Part shown: positions 1-8,200 of the stretch, in pieces
How positions within the stretch are numbered: the first letter of the stretch is position 1
How the letters are laid out: each line of letters opens with the position of its first letter
DNA from: Chloracidobacterium sp.
GTDB lineage: Bacteria > Acidobacteriota > Blastocatellia > Pyrinomonadales > Pyrinomonadaceae
Direction: 5' to 3'
NCBI GenBank assembly: GCA_016711345.1
Contig: JADJTD010000001.1
Coordinates: 310,001 to 374,000 of the forward strand
DNA length: 64,000 bases
Program-made: the position numbers and the translations under genes
The notes under the pieces: model-generated
Database searches by the model: none
What the model was told of the DNA's origin: nothing
What the model saw: only the letters and a program-made list of their open reading frames with translations

Positions 1-973
1 CTGTGACGCTTCCATTAGTCGTCATGCTTCCCGGTTCACCGTCGTTCAACAAGAATCCCGGATGAGGGTCCCCGTTGTCCGGCGTTTGATAATGCTCGAA
101 GATCAAGGGAGACGACTGCCCGGGCGTTCCCACAATTGTAAACCTAAGATTTACGAGAATTCCGGATCCCGCTAATGCCTGCCCTCCCGTAAAGGCTGAC
201 ACAATGAGATGTCCGGCATTTGCTGTATTAGGAGTAAAACCCATATTACTGCTCATTGTTCCAACGCTATCAATCGGCTGTGAAGCAGGCTGTAGAACCG
301 CCGAATCGAACGTCACCTGAAGATCATAGGCTATGATCGAATATCCAGTCAGATCTCCGACCGTGATCGGGATGGTAATATCGCTGCCCGGAGCCGCATT
401 AACGGCAGGCAAGGTAACGGGCAGAGAGTTGCTGGAAATGGTTATTCTGCCGTAACCCAAATTTTCAATCGGCGGATTACCATCGTTGTACATAAATCCA
501 ACATGAAATTCACCGGCCGGACTGGTCCAATTCTCAAACTTCAATAGCGTTGATTGCCCTGGCGGTCCCACGGTCCGGAATTTGAGATTCAACAGAGTTC
601 CGGACCCGTCAGTTCCGTTTCCGGTGATCGGAACATCATTATAGGCGGTGATGATCAGATGCCCAGGATAGTTTGTATTGGCGAATATCCCGTCCATTCC
701 TTCGCTAAAGGTTCTCGCCGCCTCGAAGGGAGGCGATGCAAATTGCACGAATGCCGGATCATACGCAACGTGAAATTTATAGGACGTTATCCCATGACCG
801 ATCGGGTTTCGCACCGTTACGGGCATCAGAAGTTCGGTGCCCGACGCCACCTTGTAGCCACGTAACATCACATAATTTGGGTATCCAGTAGTCCAGCCGG
901 CGTTCGTGGTAAACGCTGCGGATGCGAAAAAGATAAAGCATATAGCGATGATGCGTGACGGTATGCGTAACAT
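1..973 (-). CDS. Secreted protein with two cohesin domains (C-terminus beyond window)
   Basis: The reverse strand is open from an ATG at 973 to the window edge, about 324 codons with no stop. The first ~26 residues are a signal peptide (Arg-containing start, hydrophobic ICFIFFASAAF, cleavage near TNA). Two cohesin-type beta-sandwich domains follow, roughly residues 35-175 and 185-320. Each has the typical pattern: a strand pair such as SYKFHVAYDPAFVQF or AYDLQVTFDSAVLQP, then G-x-G-x-L-L/V-N-L-K/R-F, then a closing NDG-P segment. The start is supported by AAGGAA about 8 bases upstream. Cohesins bind dockerins, and dockerin-like modules occur on two other secreted proteins in this window. The role as a surface or matrix scaffold is inferred. 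The missing C-terminus may carry a linker or anchor. Confidence 0.85.
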   Translation of the reverse strand, partial: MLRIPSRIIAICFIFFASAAFTTNAGWTTGYPNYVMLRGYKVASGTELLMPVTVRNPIGHGITSYKFHVAYDPAFVQFASPPFEAARTFSEGMDGIFANTNYPGHLIITAYNDVPITGNGTDGSGTLLNLKFRTVGPPGQSTLLKFENWTSPAGEFHVGFMYNDGNPPIENLGYGRITISSNSLPVTLPAVNAAPGSDITIPITVGDLTGYSIIAYDLQVTFDSAVLQPASQPIDSVGTMSSNMGFTPNTANAGHLIVSAFTGGQALAGSGILVNLRFTIVGTPGQSSPLIFEHYQTPDNGDPHPGFLLNDGEPGSMTTNGSVT

Positions 974-1123
974 AGAATCTATTCCTTATGTTGTCGGGAC
1001 AGGCAAATACCTTCTTGAGAAGAACTTTGGTGGATGAGACTGGTCTGCAAATGCAAAATCTCTAATAGGATACTACTCCCGAACGTCTTCCTTTTGCAAG
1101 AAATTTAATAGTGGTCCGCAGTT

Positions 1124-1206
1124 TGCCAAAGCACGCGTGTAAACAAAGGGCTATACGTTTAAGCCGAGTCGTGTGTATCGCCCTTACTGACGCGCGAGCT
1201 TTTGCA
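1124..1206. repeat. R1 palindromic intergenic repeat, copy a
   Basis: The arms TGCCAAAGCACGCGTGT and its imperfect reverse complement ending CGCGAGCTTTTGCA enclose a short core and would form a long hairpin. Related elements lie at 23460-23535, 30606-30684, 31270-31347 and 61001-61069, with partial ones at 25218 and 60943. The element resembles REP/BIME repeats. No RAYT transposase is visible in the window. Confidence 0.75.
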
Positions 1207-1229
1207 TCGGTTCGTTAAAAAATCCACTG

Positions 1230-1359
1230 ACGATATCCACGGACTTTCTGGATGGGTGATGTCGATGCTCCAGGAATCGCGGCCTTTGCGGATGATCTTG
1301 CCTTTTGAATCGTATTGATACCAGACGGCTTGCCCTTGGCGTATTTCCGCCCGCCGTGA
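1230..1359 (-). pseudogene. Decayed duplicate of the C-terminal tail of the adjacent ATPase gene
   Basis: Just downstream of the ATPase stop, another reading frame encodes VWYQYDSKGKIIRKGRD followed by a SPW-SS-DF stretch. This matches the tail of the neighbouring protein, NVWFEYDSNGKLLRKERD then SPWLTSADL. The copy lacks a start and is out of frame with the gene. It is best read as a remnant of a tandem duplication or of a longer ancestral protein interrupted by a frameshift. Confidence 0.6.
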
Positions 1360-1361
1360 CT

Positions 1362-2726
1362 CTAAAGTTTTGAAAGGTCCACCGCCGGATTATACATGTT
1401 CCTGTGTCTGAGGTCGGCGGATGTCAGCCATGGCGAGTCGATATGTTTGATCTTGGGGCCATATGTGTCACGTTCCTTGCGCAGCAGTTTTCCATTTGAA
1501 TCGTATTCAAACCAAACGTTGGGCCTACCGTCGTTTTGTTCTTCCAGGATAAAGATCTCGCGTCCGTAGCCGTCAACGCCGCGTTTCAATTCGGTTACAT
1601 GAATGCGTTTAAGTGCTGCCATGAAAGGAATATTAGATATGTCCTTCGGATAAAAGCCTCGATTCTCATCAGGATCATCAAACGCGGGTGAAGCCGGATC
1701 AACGGGGTCAAATTCCCCTTCTTTATCTGCGTCATCGGCGTTCATCTGCGGCAAAATTTCTTCTTCCATACACTCCGCAACAATTCCCTTTTCCAACGCC
1801 GGCGTCCATTTTTTGTACAGCCGAAACGCTGTTGTTTTCGAAATGTCGAACTCCTCGGCGATGCTGCTGTAGCTCGCCTTTGCATCGCGCCGCCATTTTA
1901 TATTGCAGATCAACTGCCGCGTTTCTTCATCAACATCGGCAACAAACCTCTCGTCAAAGCTCATCCCGAGAAATGCGTCCTCCGACCGATAAACGCTGCA
2001 AACCGGAGCGTTGCCCGAATACCATTTTACGGCGGCACTTCGCACACGCGTTTGGACTATGCAGTGATATCGCGTATCGCGCGGATGCGTACCGATAGCA
2101 AAAACACTGTCCGCAACGTCACACAAAATTGCGGAGCGTTTCAGGCAGGCTTCGCTTATAAATTCGCCCCGACGCTGCTCGTGCGAACCCGAAAGCACCA
2201 GCACCGACAGGTCCAGTTCGTCCTTCAACTGCTTCAATTCGCGCATCAGTTTCAAAGTCTCGCGTGTGCCGTCGCATGTCTGCCGCACAGCCGAAAGATC
2301 GTCGATCACGATCACGCGAAAACCGTTTTCCTTGACCTTCGAGCGCAGCCAGTCGATCAGGTTTTCATCCGCCGCCGGCCGTTCGCGATACAGGTTCTCT
2401 GAGAGCTTGTACTGCCTTCCCTCATTCGTATAACGCCAGCCAAACTGCTTTTCCGAAAACTTCAGATCTACATACAAGACCTTGTGCCGTTTCGACGTCA
2501 TCGTAAAACCTTCGATCTTACGCCCGCGTGCGATCGCTTCGGCGACCTGCACCGCGAGCACACTTTTGCCCGTTCCCGAAGGCCCAAACAACAACGCAAG
2601 TTCACCCTCGCGCCAAAACTCATCAAACAAATTCTCCGGCGGCTTGAGATGCTTCACGCTCGCTATACATTCATTCGCCTTCCTCGCCTTAGTTGTTCCA
2701 TCCGCTGTAAAAATTCCGTCTGCCAT
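1362..2726 (-). CDS. RepA-like (AAA_25) ATPase with C-terminal helix-turn-helix
   Basis: This is a RecA-fold ATPase of the kind found in plasmid/phage RepA helicases and related regulators. A Walker A motif GPSGTGKS lies near residue 50, a Walker B-like stretch RVIVIDDLS follows about 90 residues later, and a sensor-like VLVLSGSHEQ comes after that. Around residues 275-305 there is a Sigma-70-like or resolvase-like HTH (YSSIAEEFDISKTTAFRLYKKW). The last ~100 residues are acidic then end in a Tyr/Asp-rich tail. Two ATGs lie upstream, at 2744 and 2732. The start at 2726 is preferred because GAGGAG then sits 7 bases ahead. The gene is transcribed away from recA and has a good sigma70 promoter at 2890-2919. 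No replication origin or mobile-element genes accompany it, so the cellular role is unknown. Confidence 0.75.
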   Translation of the reverse strand: MADGIFTADGTTKARKANECIASVKHLKPPENLFDEFWREGELALLFGPSGTGKSVLAVQVAEAIARGRKIEGFTMTSKRHKVLYVDLKFSEKQFGWRYTNEGRQYKLSENLYRERPAADENLIDWLRSKVKENGFRVIVIDDLSAVRQTCDGTRETLKLMRELKQLKDELDLSVLVLSGSHEQRRGEFISEACLKRSAILCDVADSVFAIGTHPRDTRYHCIVQTRVRSAAVKWYSGNAPVCSVYRSEDAFLGMSFDERFVADVDEETRQLICNIKWRRDAKASYSSIAEEFDISKTTAFRLYKKWTPALEKGIVAECMEEEILPQMNADDADKEGEFDPVDPASPAFDDPDENRGFYPKDISNIPFMAALKRIHVTELKRGVDGYGREIFILEEQNDGRPNVWFEYDSNGKLLRKERDTYGPKIKHIDSPWLTSADLRHRNMYNPAVDLSKL

Positions 2727-2889
2727 ATTCATTCTCCTCTTCATCGGCCTGTGCCCGTCGATGTGTGGAAAAGCTGTGCTTTTCCGTTAAGTCGCCTCGA
2801 TTTTCGCGGCTATGCCGCCGTTGTCGCGTCAAAATGGTTCGCCTGATCCTAAAAAACCATTGACACGTTCCCTTAATAGATGATAAGAT

Positions 2890-2919
2890 ATTTTATCTGT
2901 GCAACACTTTCAATGTCAA
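2890..2919 (-). promoter_or_regulatory. Sigma70-type promoter of the RepA-like ATPase gene
   Basis: On the reverse strand TTGACA (2919-2914) is followed after 18 bases by TAAAAT (2895-2890), giving a leader of about 155 bases to the start codon. It was read directly from sequence and has not been tested. Confidence 0.6.
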
Positions 2920-2990
2920 TACTTTTTTTCAAAAACGTGGAATAATCACAGAAATATGCTCGCAACTCTAACAATGACAACATTTACACC

Positions 2991-3038
2991 GTTCCACCTG
3001 TATGTGGAACGCAAGTGGAACGCGGAACGTGATGTTCC
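2991..3038. promoter_or_regulatory. Cluster of GGAAC/GTTCC half-sites
   Basis: Within 48 bases there is an inverted pair GTTCCAC-n6-GTGGAAC (2991-3010), a direct repeat of GTGGAACGC (3004-3012 and 3015-3023), and a second inverted pair GGAAC-n5-GTTCC (3024-3038). The arrangement suggests a binding site for a dimeric or cooperative DNA-binding protein in the divergent ATPase/recA interval. The protein is unknown, although the HTH-bearing ATPase is an obvious candidate. Confidence 0.45.
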
Positions 3039-3112
3039 GGGCGGAAACGCGAGTGTGAACAAGCGTGCCCACTGCCGATCGGCCCGCCCATACGACCACG
3101 TGTTTCCGTCCG
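3038..3112. repeat. R2 palindromic intergenic repeat, copy a
   Basis: The left arm CGGGCGGAAACGCGAGTGTG and a degenerate right arm ending CGTGTTTCCGTCCG match a second copy at 31939-32028. It lies between the ATPase gene and recA. The rest of 2727-3267 holds only the promoter-like and half-site sequences listed separately. Confidence 0.65.
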
Positions 3113-3214
3113 TACATTTGAAATTCGACAATAGTTGGGCTAAACTTTCAGACGATCAGAAAATTATTGCTCTTTCCTTGTTGCATTCGTGAAACGTAAT
3201 GTGTTACAACTACA

Positions 3215-3240
3215 TTGACGTTGCATAAACGCAACATAAA
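3215..3240 (+). promoter_or_regulatory. Possible recA promoter with an internal inverted repeat (candidate SOS operator)
   Basis: TTGACG (3215-3220) could be a -35 element. Overlapping it and the spacer is the inverted repeat GTTGC-n6-GCAAC (3220-3235). An operator in this position would block polymerase, as LexA does at many recA genes. I do not know the LexA box of this lineage, so the SOS assignment is inference from position and symmetry only. Confidence 0.4.
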
Positions 3241-3267
3241 TGTAAAGACTTGGAAGGAGCAAACACT

Positions 3268-4302
3268 ATGGACGGCGGAGTAAAGAATATGAGCATGGAC
3301 AAAGGAAAAGCGATCGAGTCTGCACTAATGCAGATCGAAAAGAAATTTGGCAAGGGTTCAATAATGCGTCTCGGCGAACGGCCGCACGAGGACATCGGAG
3401 CGATCTCGACTACATGTCTGAGCCTTGACGCAGCGATCGGAGTCGGCGGCTTTCCGCGTGGACGCATTATCGAAGTTTACGGACCGGAAAGTTCCGGCAA
3501 GACAACTCTTGCTTTGACGGTCGTTGCCTCTGCGCAAAAGATCGGCGGCATCTGTGCCTACATCGACGCCGAACACGCGATGGACCCCGAATACGCGACC
3601 AAGCTCGGCGTCAACATCGACGACATGCTTATCTCACAGCCGGATTCCGGCGAGCAGGCGCTTGAGATCGCTGAAACGCTTATTCGTTCGAATAGCGTCG
3701 ATGTGATCGTGATCGATTCGGTAGCGGCGCTCGTACCGCGGGCTGAGCTTGACGGCGAAATGGGCGATTCCCTTCCCGGTTTGCAGGCGCGGCTGATGTC
3801 GCAGGCTCTGCGCAAGATCACGGCGATCGTCTCAAGTTCGAACACCTGCTTTATCTTTATCAATCAGCTTCGCGAAAAGATCGGCGTCTTTTTCGGCTCA
3901 CCCGAAACAACGACCGGCGGCAAAGCTTTGAAATTCTACGCCAGCCTCCGCCTCGACATCCGCCGCATTGGCGCGATCAAGGATGGCGACAAGGTCGTCG
4001 GCAACCGCACTCGCGTCAAGGTGGTCAAAAATAAATGCGCACCGCCTTTCCGTGAATCCGAGTTCGACATCATGTACGGCGAAGGCATCTCGCGCGAAGG
4101 CGACCTGCTCGACCTCGCCTCAAACATGAACATCGTAGAAAAATCCGGCGCGTGGTTCTCTTATAAAGGTGAACGCCTCGGCCAAGGCCGCGACAACGTC
4201 AAAAACATGCTCAAACAAAACCTCGAACTCCTCGAACGCATCGAGGCCGACGTCAAGAACGAGCTTGGGTTTGGGGATAAGACAGAAGCAGCAGCGGGAT
4301 AA
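3268..4302 (+). CDS. recA: RecA recombinase
   Basis: RecA forms nucleoprotein filaments on single-stranded DNA, catalyses strand exchange and promotes LexA self-cleavage. The 344-residue product is complete and of usual length. It shows the N-terminal KALESAL-like helix (KAIESALMQIEKKFGKGSIM), Walker A GPESSGKTT, the substrate motif IDAEHAMDPEYA, Walker B DVIVIDSVAALVP, loop L1 EMGDSLPGLQARLMSQALRK and loop L2 FINQLREKIGVFFGSPETTT. An upstream in-frame TTG at 3250 lies in front of GGAAGGAG, so the ATG at 3268, 8 bases after that ribosome site, is the start. It is a single gene, followed by a long inverted repeat and a convergent lipoprotein gene. Confidence 0.98.
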   Translation: MDGGVKNMSMDKGKAIESALMQIEKKFGKGSIMRLGERPHEDIGAISTTCLSLDAAIGVGGFPRGRIIEVYGPESSGKTTLALTVVASAQKIGGICAYIDAEHAMDPEYATKLGVNIDDMLISQPDSGEQALEIAETLIRSNSVDVIVIDSVAALVPRAELDGEMGDSLPGLQARLMSQALRKITAIVSSSNTCFIFINQLREKIGVFFGSPETTTGGKALKFYASLRLDIRRIGAIKDGDKVVGNRTRVKVVKNKCAPPFRESEFDIMYGEGISREGDLLDLASNMNIVEKSGAWFSYKGERLGQGRDNVKNMLKQNLELLERIEADVKNELGFGDKTEAAAG

Positions 4303-4309
4303 GAGTGAT

Positions 4310-4382
4310 TTCACCACAGAGACACAGAGATCACAGAACGGATACAACTTTTACTCCGTGTCCTCTGTGTCTCTGTGGTGAA
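4310..4382. repeat. R5 inverted repeat between recA and the lipoprotein gene
   Basis: A perfect 20-base arm TTCACCACAGAGACACAGAG (4310-4329) is mirrored at 4363-4382 around a 33-base loop. It lies between convergent genes and could serve as a bidirectional transcription terminator, but it has no strong U-tract. I know the arm as a common interspersed element in many genomes, which favours a repeat over a dedicated terminator. Confidence 0.75.
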
Positions 4383-4386
4383 TAAT

Positions 4387-4818
4387 TTATTGCGGCTTTC
4401 CGCCGAGTTTTCTGTTGCCTTTCATCATCGGCACGTTGTTCGCGGGCGGAGCGTTTGTGGGGGCTCCGAGTTGCTTGCGAATGGTGTCCTGATCGGGAAT
4501 TCCCGGAGTTGGAAACTTGCCCGGCTTGTAGCCTTTTTTCAGCTCTGCGTCACTTGGGATTCCCGGTGTCGTCTTCCCCGAAGGCGGCATAGCGTTTACC
4601 GAAATGCCCGGCGGCATATTTGAAGACATCTGGACAGGCTTTGCGGAAAGTCCGGCGGGCAAGTTAGCCGGATCTAGTTTGATCTCCTTGCCCATCACGA
4701 CGTTTGCGTTAACGTTAGCGCTGGAATTTGAAGCTGTACTTGAAGTACTGCTCGAACCGCAGCCGAAATTGGCTGTAATAATAACCGAGCAAAGTAAGAT
4801 AAGTGCGTTCTTAAACAT
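4387..4818 (-). CDS. Small Pro/Asn-rich lipoprotein
   Basis: This 143-residue protein has a lipoprotein signal (MFKNALILLCSVIITANFGC, lipobox ending at Cys20). The rest is low-complexity: a Ser/Asn-rich stretch, then Pro-Gly-rich segments with repeated PGIP and PPG motifs and a basic C-terminus. No enzymatic domain is recognisable. It is probably anchored in the outer or inner membrane facing the periplasm. Its leader is long and structured (see 4840-4955) and is driven by a near-consensus promoter, so expression is probably substantial or conditionally controlled. The function is unknown. Confidence 0.7.
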   Translation of the reverse strand: MFKNALILLCSVIITANFGCGSSSTSSTASNSSANVNANVVMGKEIKLDPANLPAGLSAKPVQMSSNMPPGISVNAMPPSGKTTPGIPSDAELKKGYKPGKFPTPGIPDQDTIRKQLGAPTNAPPANNVPMMKGNRKLGGKPQ

Positions 4819-4839
4819 ATTGATAACTCACGAATTTAA

Positions 4840-4955
4840 AATAGCTGTGCCGGTTCGAAGGTTGCGTCTCCAAGGGGGCAGCTACGGCGTTCAAACCGGC
4901 ACGAGGCAGGTGCTCAATCAATTTGACGGCTGAAAAGGAGAAAACAGTCGTCAAA
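4840..4955 (-). ncRNA. Structured leader RNA or small RNA upstream of the lipoprotein gene
   Basis: Transcription from the promoter at 4961-4988 would begin near 4954 and give a leader with two strong helices. The first is ATTTGACG paired with CGTCAAAT. The second is a 13-pair helix, one mismatch, GTGCCGGTTTGAA with TTCGAACCGGCAC (about 4847-4902), enclosing a GC-rich 30-base loop region. The extent and stability suggest a cis-regulatory RNA or a stand-alone small RNA. It does not match the conserved cores of the riboswitch classes I can recall. No terminator separates it from the gene. Confidence 0.45.
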
Positions 4956-4960
4956 TCCCG

Positions 4961-4988
4961 ATTATAGTCGCTCGCATTTTGATGTCAA
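4961..4988 (-). promoter_or_regulatory. Near-consensus sigma70 promoter of the lipoprotein gene or leader RNA
   Basis: The reverse strand has TTGACA (4988-4983), a 16-base spacer and TATAAT (4966-4961). Both hexamers match the consensus exactly. Confidence 0.75.
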
Positions 4989-5143
4989 CAAAAATGTTGC
5001 TAAAGCCCCTCACGAATGTATAGGCGCAACTGCAACGCGTTTATTCTGCCCTTACCTAAACTGCGTGCTTGGGCATTTGATATTTGACAACCTAACACCG
5101 CTTATTTACACTTACAAATTCGCCCGCTTGGGCGGAAAGGTTA

Positions 5144-5219
5144 GGCCAGATAGCTCAGTTGGTAGAGCAGCGGATTGAAAATCCGCGTGTCGGGGGTTCA
5201 AATCCCTCTCTGGCCACCA
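5144..5219 (+). tRNA. tRNA-Phe (anticodon GAA)
   Basis: This 76-base cloverleaf has acceptor stem GGCCAGA/TCTGGCC, D-arm GCTC-AGTTGGTA-GAGC, anticodon stem GCGGA/TCCGC around the loop TTGAAAA (anticodon GAA), a five-pair T-stem with loop TTCAAAT, and an encoded 3' CCA. It reads phenylalanine codons. Confidence 0.97.
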
Positions 5220-5235
5220 TTAGAATCAATAAGTT

Positions 5236-5262
5236 GGGGCTGCCATCTTGGCAGCCCTTTCT
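5236..5262 (+). terminator. Rho-independent terminator after tRNA-Phe
   Basis: The stem GGGCTGCC-ATCTT-GGCAGCCC is followed by TTTCT, 17 bases after the tRNA. It also stands between the tRNA and the convergent giant gene. Confidence 0.8.
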
Positions 5263-5289
5263 GTGCTTGTACAAGCATTGGTACTACGT

Positions 5290-8200
5290 TTATTGAGCGG
5301 CGGCCATGTCTGTGTTGACTGACTGGCCGGTGATGCTGACCGTCAGCGGGGCGAATGCCGAGTGCTTGGAATCGACGCTGACCGTGTACGTCTGGCCGAC
5401 TGTCAGCCCTCCGAAACGATATGCTCCGGATCCATTCGACATTGCAGAACGGACAGCTCCCGTCGTGGTGTCCGTCAATGTGACGCGGGCATTTGAAATG
5501 CCCTGTCCCATTGTGTTCACCACACGGCCTGTCAGCTCGGCCTGGTTTGGTGCCGAGGCTGACAATTCAACCGTTCCGTCCGTTGCAAGCGTTCTGGGAT
5601 CGCCTTCGTTGAACATCACTCTCTCCCATGTCAACGGCGATACCGTTCCCGGAGCACCGACAGCAGTGAATTTTAGATTCAGTAGAACGCCGCTGCCATC
5701 AAGCGGCTCAGTGCCGTAAACGACGACGCGTAACAGTCCCGGAGTTTCCGCGTTTACAACCACGAACAAACTGCTGCTGAGAGTTCCCGCGACATCGAAC
5801 GGTTCTGCTTGCGGCTGTATCACGGAGGGATCGTACCTGAGGTCGAACTCGTAAGCAATAACATCTTTACCCGTCGCGCCGTCTACGCTAATGGGCACGA
5901 TGACCTCCTTGCTCGCCGGAGCTACGATATTCGGAGCAACAACGGCAGTCAGCCTTTCGGGTCCAATGGCCGGACGGAAAGGCGAAGGATCGCCCCAGTT
6001 GCCGGAAACCTCACCCATCAAATGAGCAAAGTAATCTTCACCGGCAATGTGGGAAGATACCGTCGCATGACTTCGGATTGACGGGCCGAATCTCCACAGC
6101 CCTGTGCTGCCCTGTGGCGGTCCGAGTGCCGAAACAAAGCGCGCGATCATTGCCGCGTCGAAAGAAGTAACGCCGCTAGTGCTGCTGACATCCGCCACGA
6201 AAAGCTGCGCGGGGGTAAAGGTGATGCGCCCGGTGACATACTGAGAGACTCTTGCCGCGTCGAAGGAACTGATTGCGTTGTTGACGCCGCCAGATTTCGA
6301 CGGGATGACGTTGTACGATCCTCCGTCAAATCCGGAGAGAACATAGGTGCCGAGTGAACTGGTCAGGCTGCTTATCAAAGACGAGCCAAAAGCGGTAACG
6401 AGCACATTCGGAACGGGCCGCGGGTTCGGCCCTGTCACCGGATTGCCATAAATTACGGTTCCGCTAATCGAGCCGGTAACAGTTACGCTGCCGTTCGTCG
6501 CCGATGTACAAGGCGATGCCTCGTTATAGCGGAATAGCGAGAAACTTAGAGGACTAGATGTTCCCGGAGATCCGATCACGTTGAATGTGAGATAAACAAG
6601 GTCGCCTCCGCCAATCATCGGTTGGGTTCCATAGATCGACACACGGAGTGTTCCGGAAGACGGACTGAACGCGTCCATGAAACGGCCGCCGTTGGATGTG
6701 GCAACAGACCCCAACGAAACGCCAAAACTAGCGTCGCCCGGAAGCGAAAGAACCGTTGGATCAAATGTTACGGTCAAGTCGGCCGAAAGTACGCCGGACG
6801 ATGATACGTCGCCTGTCGTGACAGGTACCACGACAACACCATTCGTCGAAGAGTGAAGGTTAGGCATCGACACCGGAATATAAGCACCGCACGTCGGAGT
6901 TGGAGTCGGCGTGTTAGTGTTGGTCGCCGTACTCGTTGGTGTGGATGTTGGAGTGTTCGTATTCGTTGCCGTCGGCGTCGGAACAAAGAAATTCCAGTTA
7001 ATGTTATTCCCGCCGTCGATAGAATTAGTGGCGGTAATCGGTAGCCCGCTGCATGATGCGTCGCTATTCGAGACGCTGACGAAATCGACCGAGCGGGTTC
7101 CGAGCGCACACATTTCCCAATGCGAACCGGACGTCCCGCCGCCGCCGATCGTTAACAAACTTCCGGAAGCACCGTGCAGCGTCAGATCGTTCGTAACAGT
7201 GATCCTGCTGAGCGGCGGGAAGATCAGTGTCTGTCCCGGCGAGAGCTTTCTAAAGTTGTAGAAGCTCGTATCACCTGAGACCGTCTGGTCATCGCCGTCA
7301 AGCGTCACGGAATAGTCGCCCGTTAGTTCTCCGCCCGTCGCCATAGTCCAATCGCCGCTGACGGTGATGTCGCAGCCGAGCGTCATCTTGCCGCCCGCCA
7401 AAATCTCGACATCGTGAAAATCGTCGGACGCACACGGCGAGTTTGCGGTTGGCCGCTTAAGCAGGGTAACGTGTCCTTTGAACTCCTTTTTGCCTGAGCC
7501 GCTGTTGCCCGAAACTGAGATCTTTCCGGTTACAACCTGCGGGCTATATCCGTCAAGCCTCGTTGAAGTCGTCGCCGACGGCGGGCTTACGACGAAGAGG
7601 TTGCGAACGGTTTCCGGCAGGCCGTCGCCGACAAGCTGATTCGTAGCTCCGCTGTAAGTGTAATCAGCCGAGCTGCTGTACGAACGTGTTTCCGTCTGAA
7701 TGCTGCCGCATTGGCCATTAGGACACGTTACTGATGAAGAACGCTTCGTGATGCCATTTGGATCGGTGACATACAGTGCTCCGCCAGATTCAAGAGCAAA
7801 CGATCCACCGCCAAAAACTATGAATCCATTGGTGTCGAGCGTCTGACACGACGCGACTGTCATCGATCCCGTTACTACGATATCGCCGCTCAATGTCGCC
7901 GTAAAGCAGCCCGTGTATGTCACGTCGCGATACGTACCCGGCGGTATGGCTCCGCTCGAAGAGACAACAAAGTCCGGAGAGGTGAACGTCGCCGTTACCG
8001 ATCTTGCCTGATCCATCGTGACATCGCAGGCTCCCGTACCGGTGCAGGCACCGGACCAACCTGCGAACGACGACCCTGAACTCGGTGCTGCGGAAAGCGT
8101 TACGACTGTGCCGCTCTGGAATTCTGCGGAACACTGTGATCCGCAGTCGATGCCTGCAGGTGAGCTGGTTACTGTGCCGCCGCCTCCGCCACCTTTTGTG

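Noticed and set aside
2899..3192. 97-codon frame between the ATPase gene and recA
   Set aside because: It overlaps the half-site cluster and the R2 repeat and has no ribosome site or domain.
4840..4955. Considered as 6S RNA or SRP RNA
   Set aside because: The predicted length is too short for 6S RNA and the conserved SRP core is absent; the conserved 6S bubble could not be recognised.
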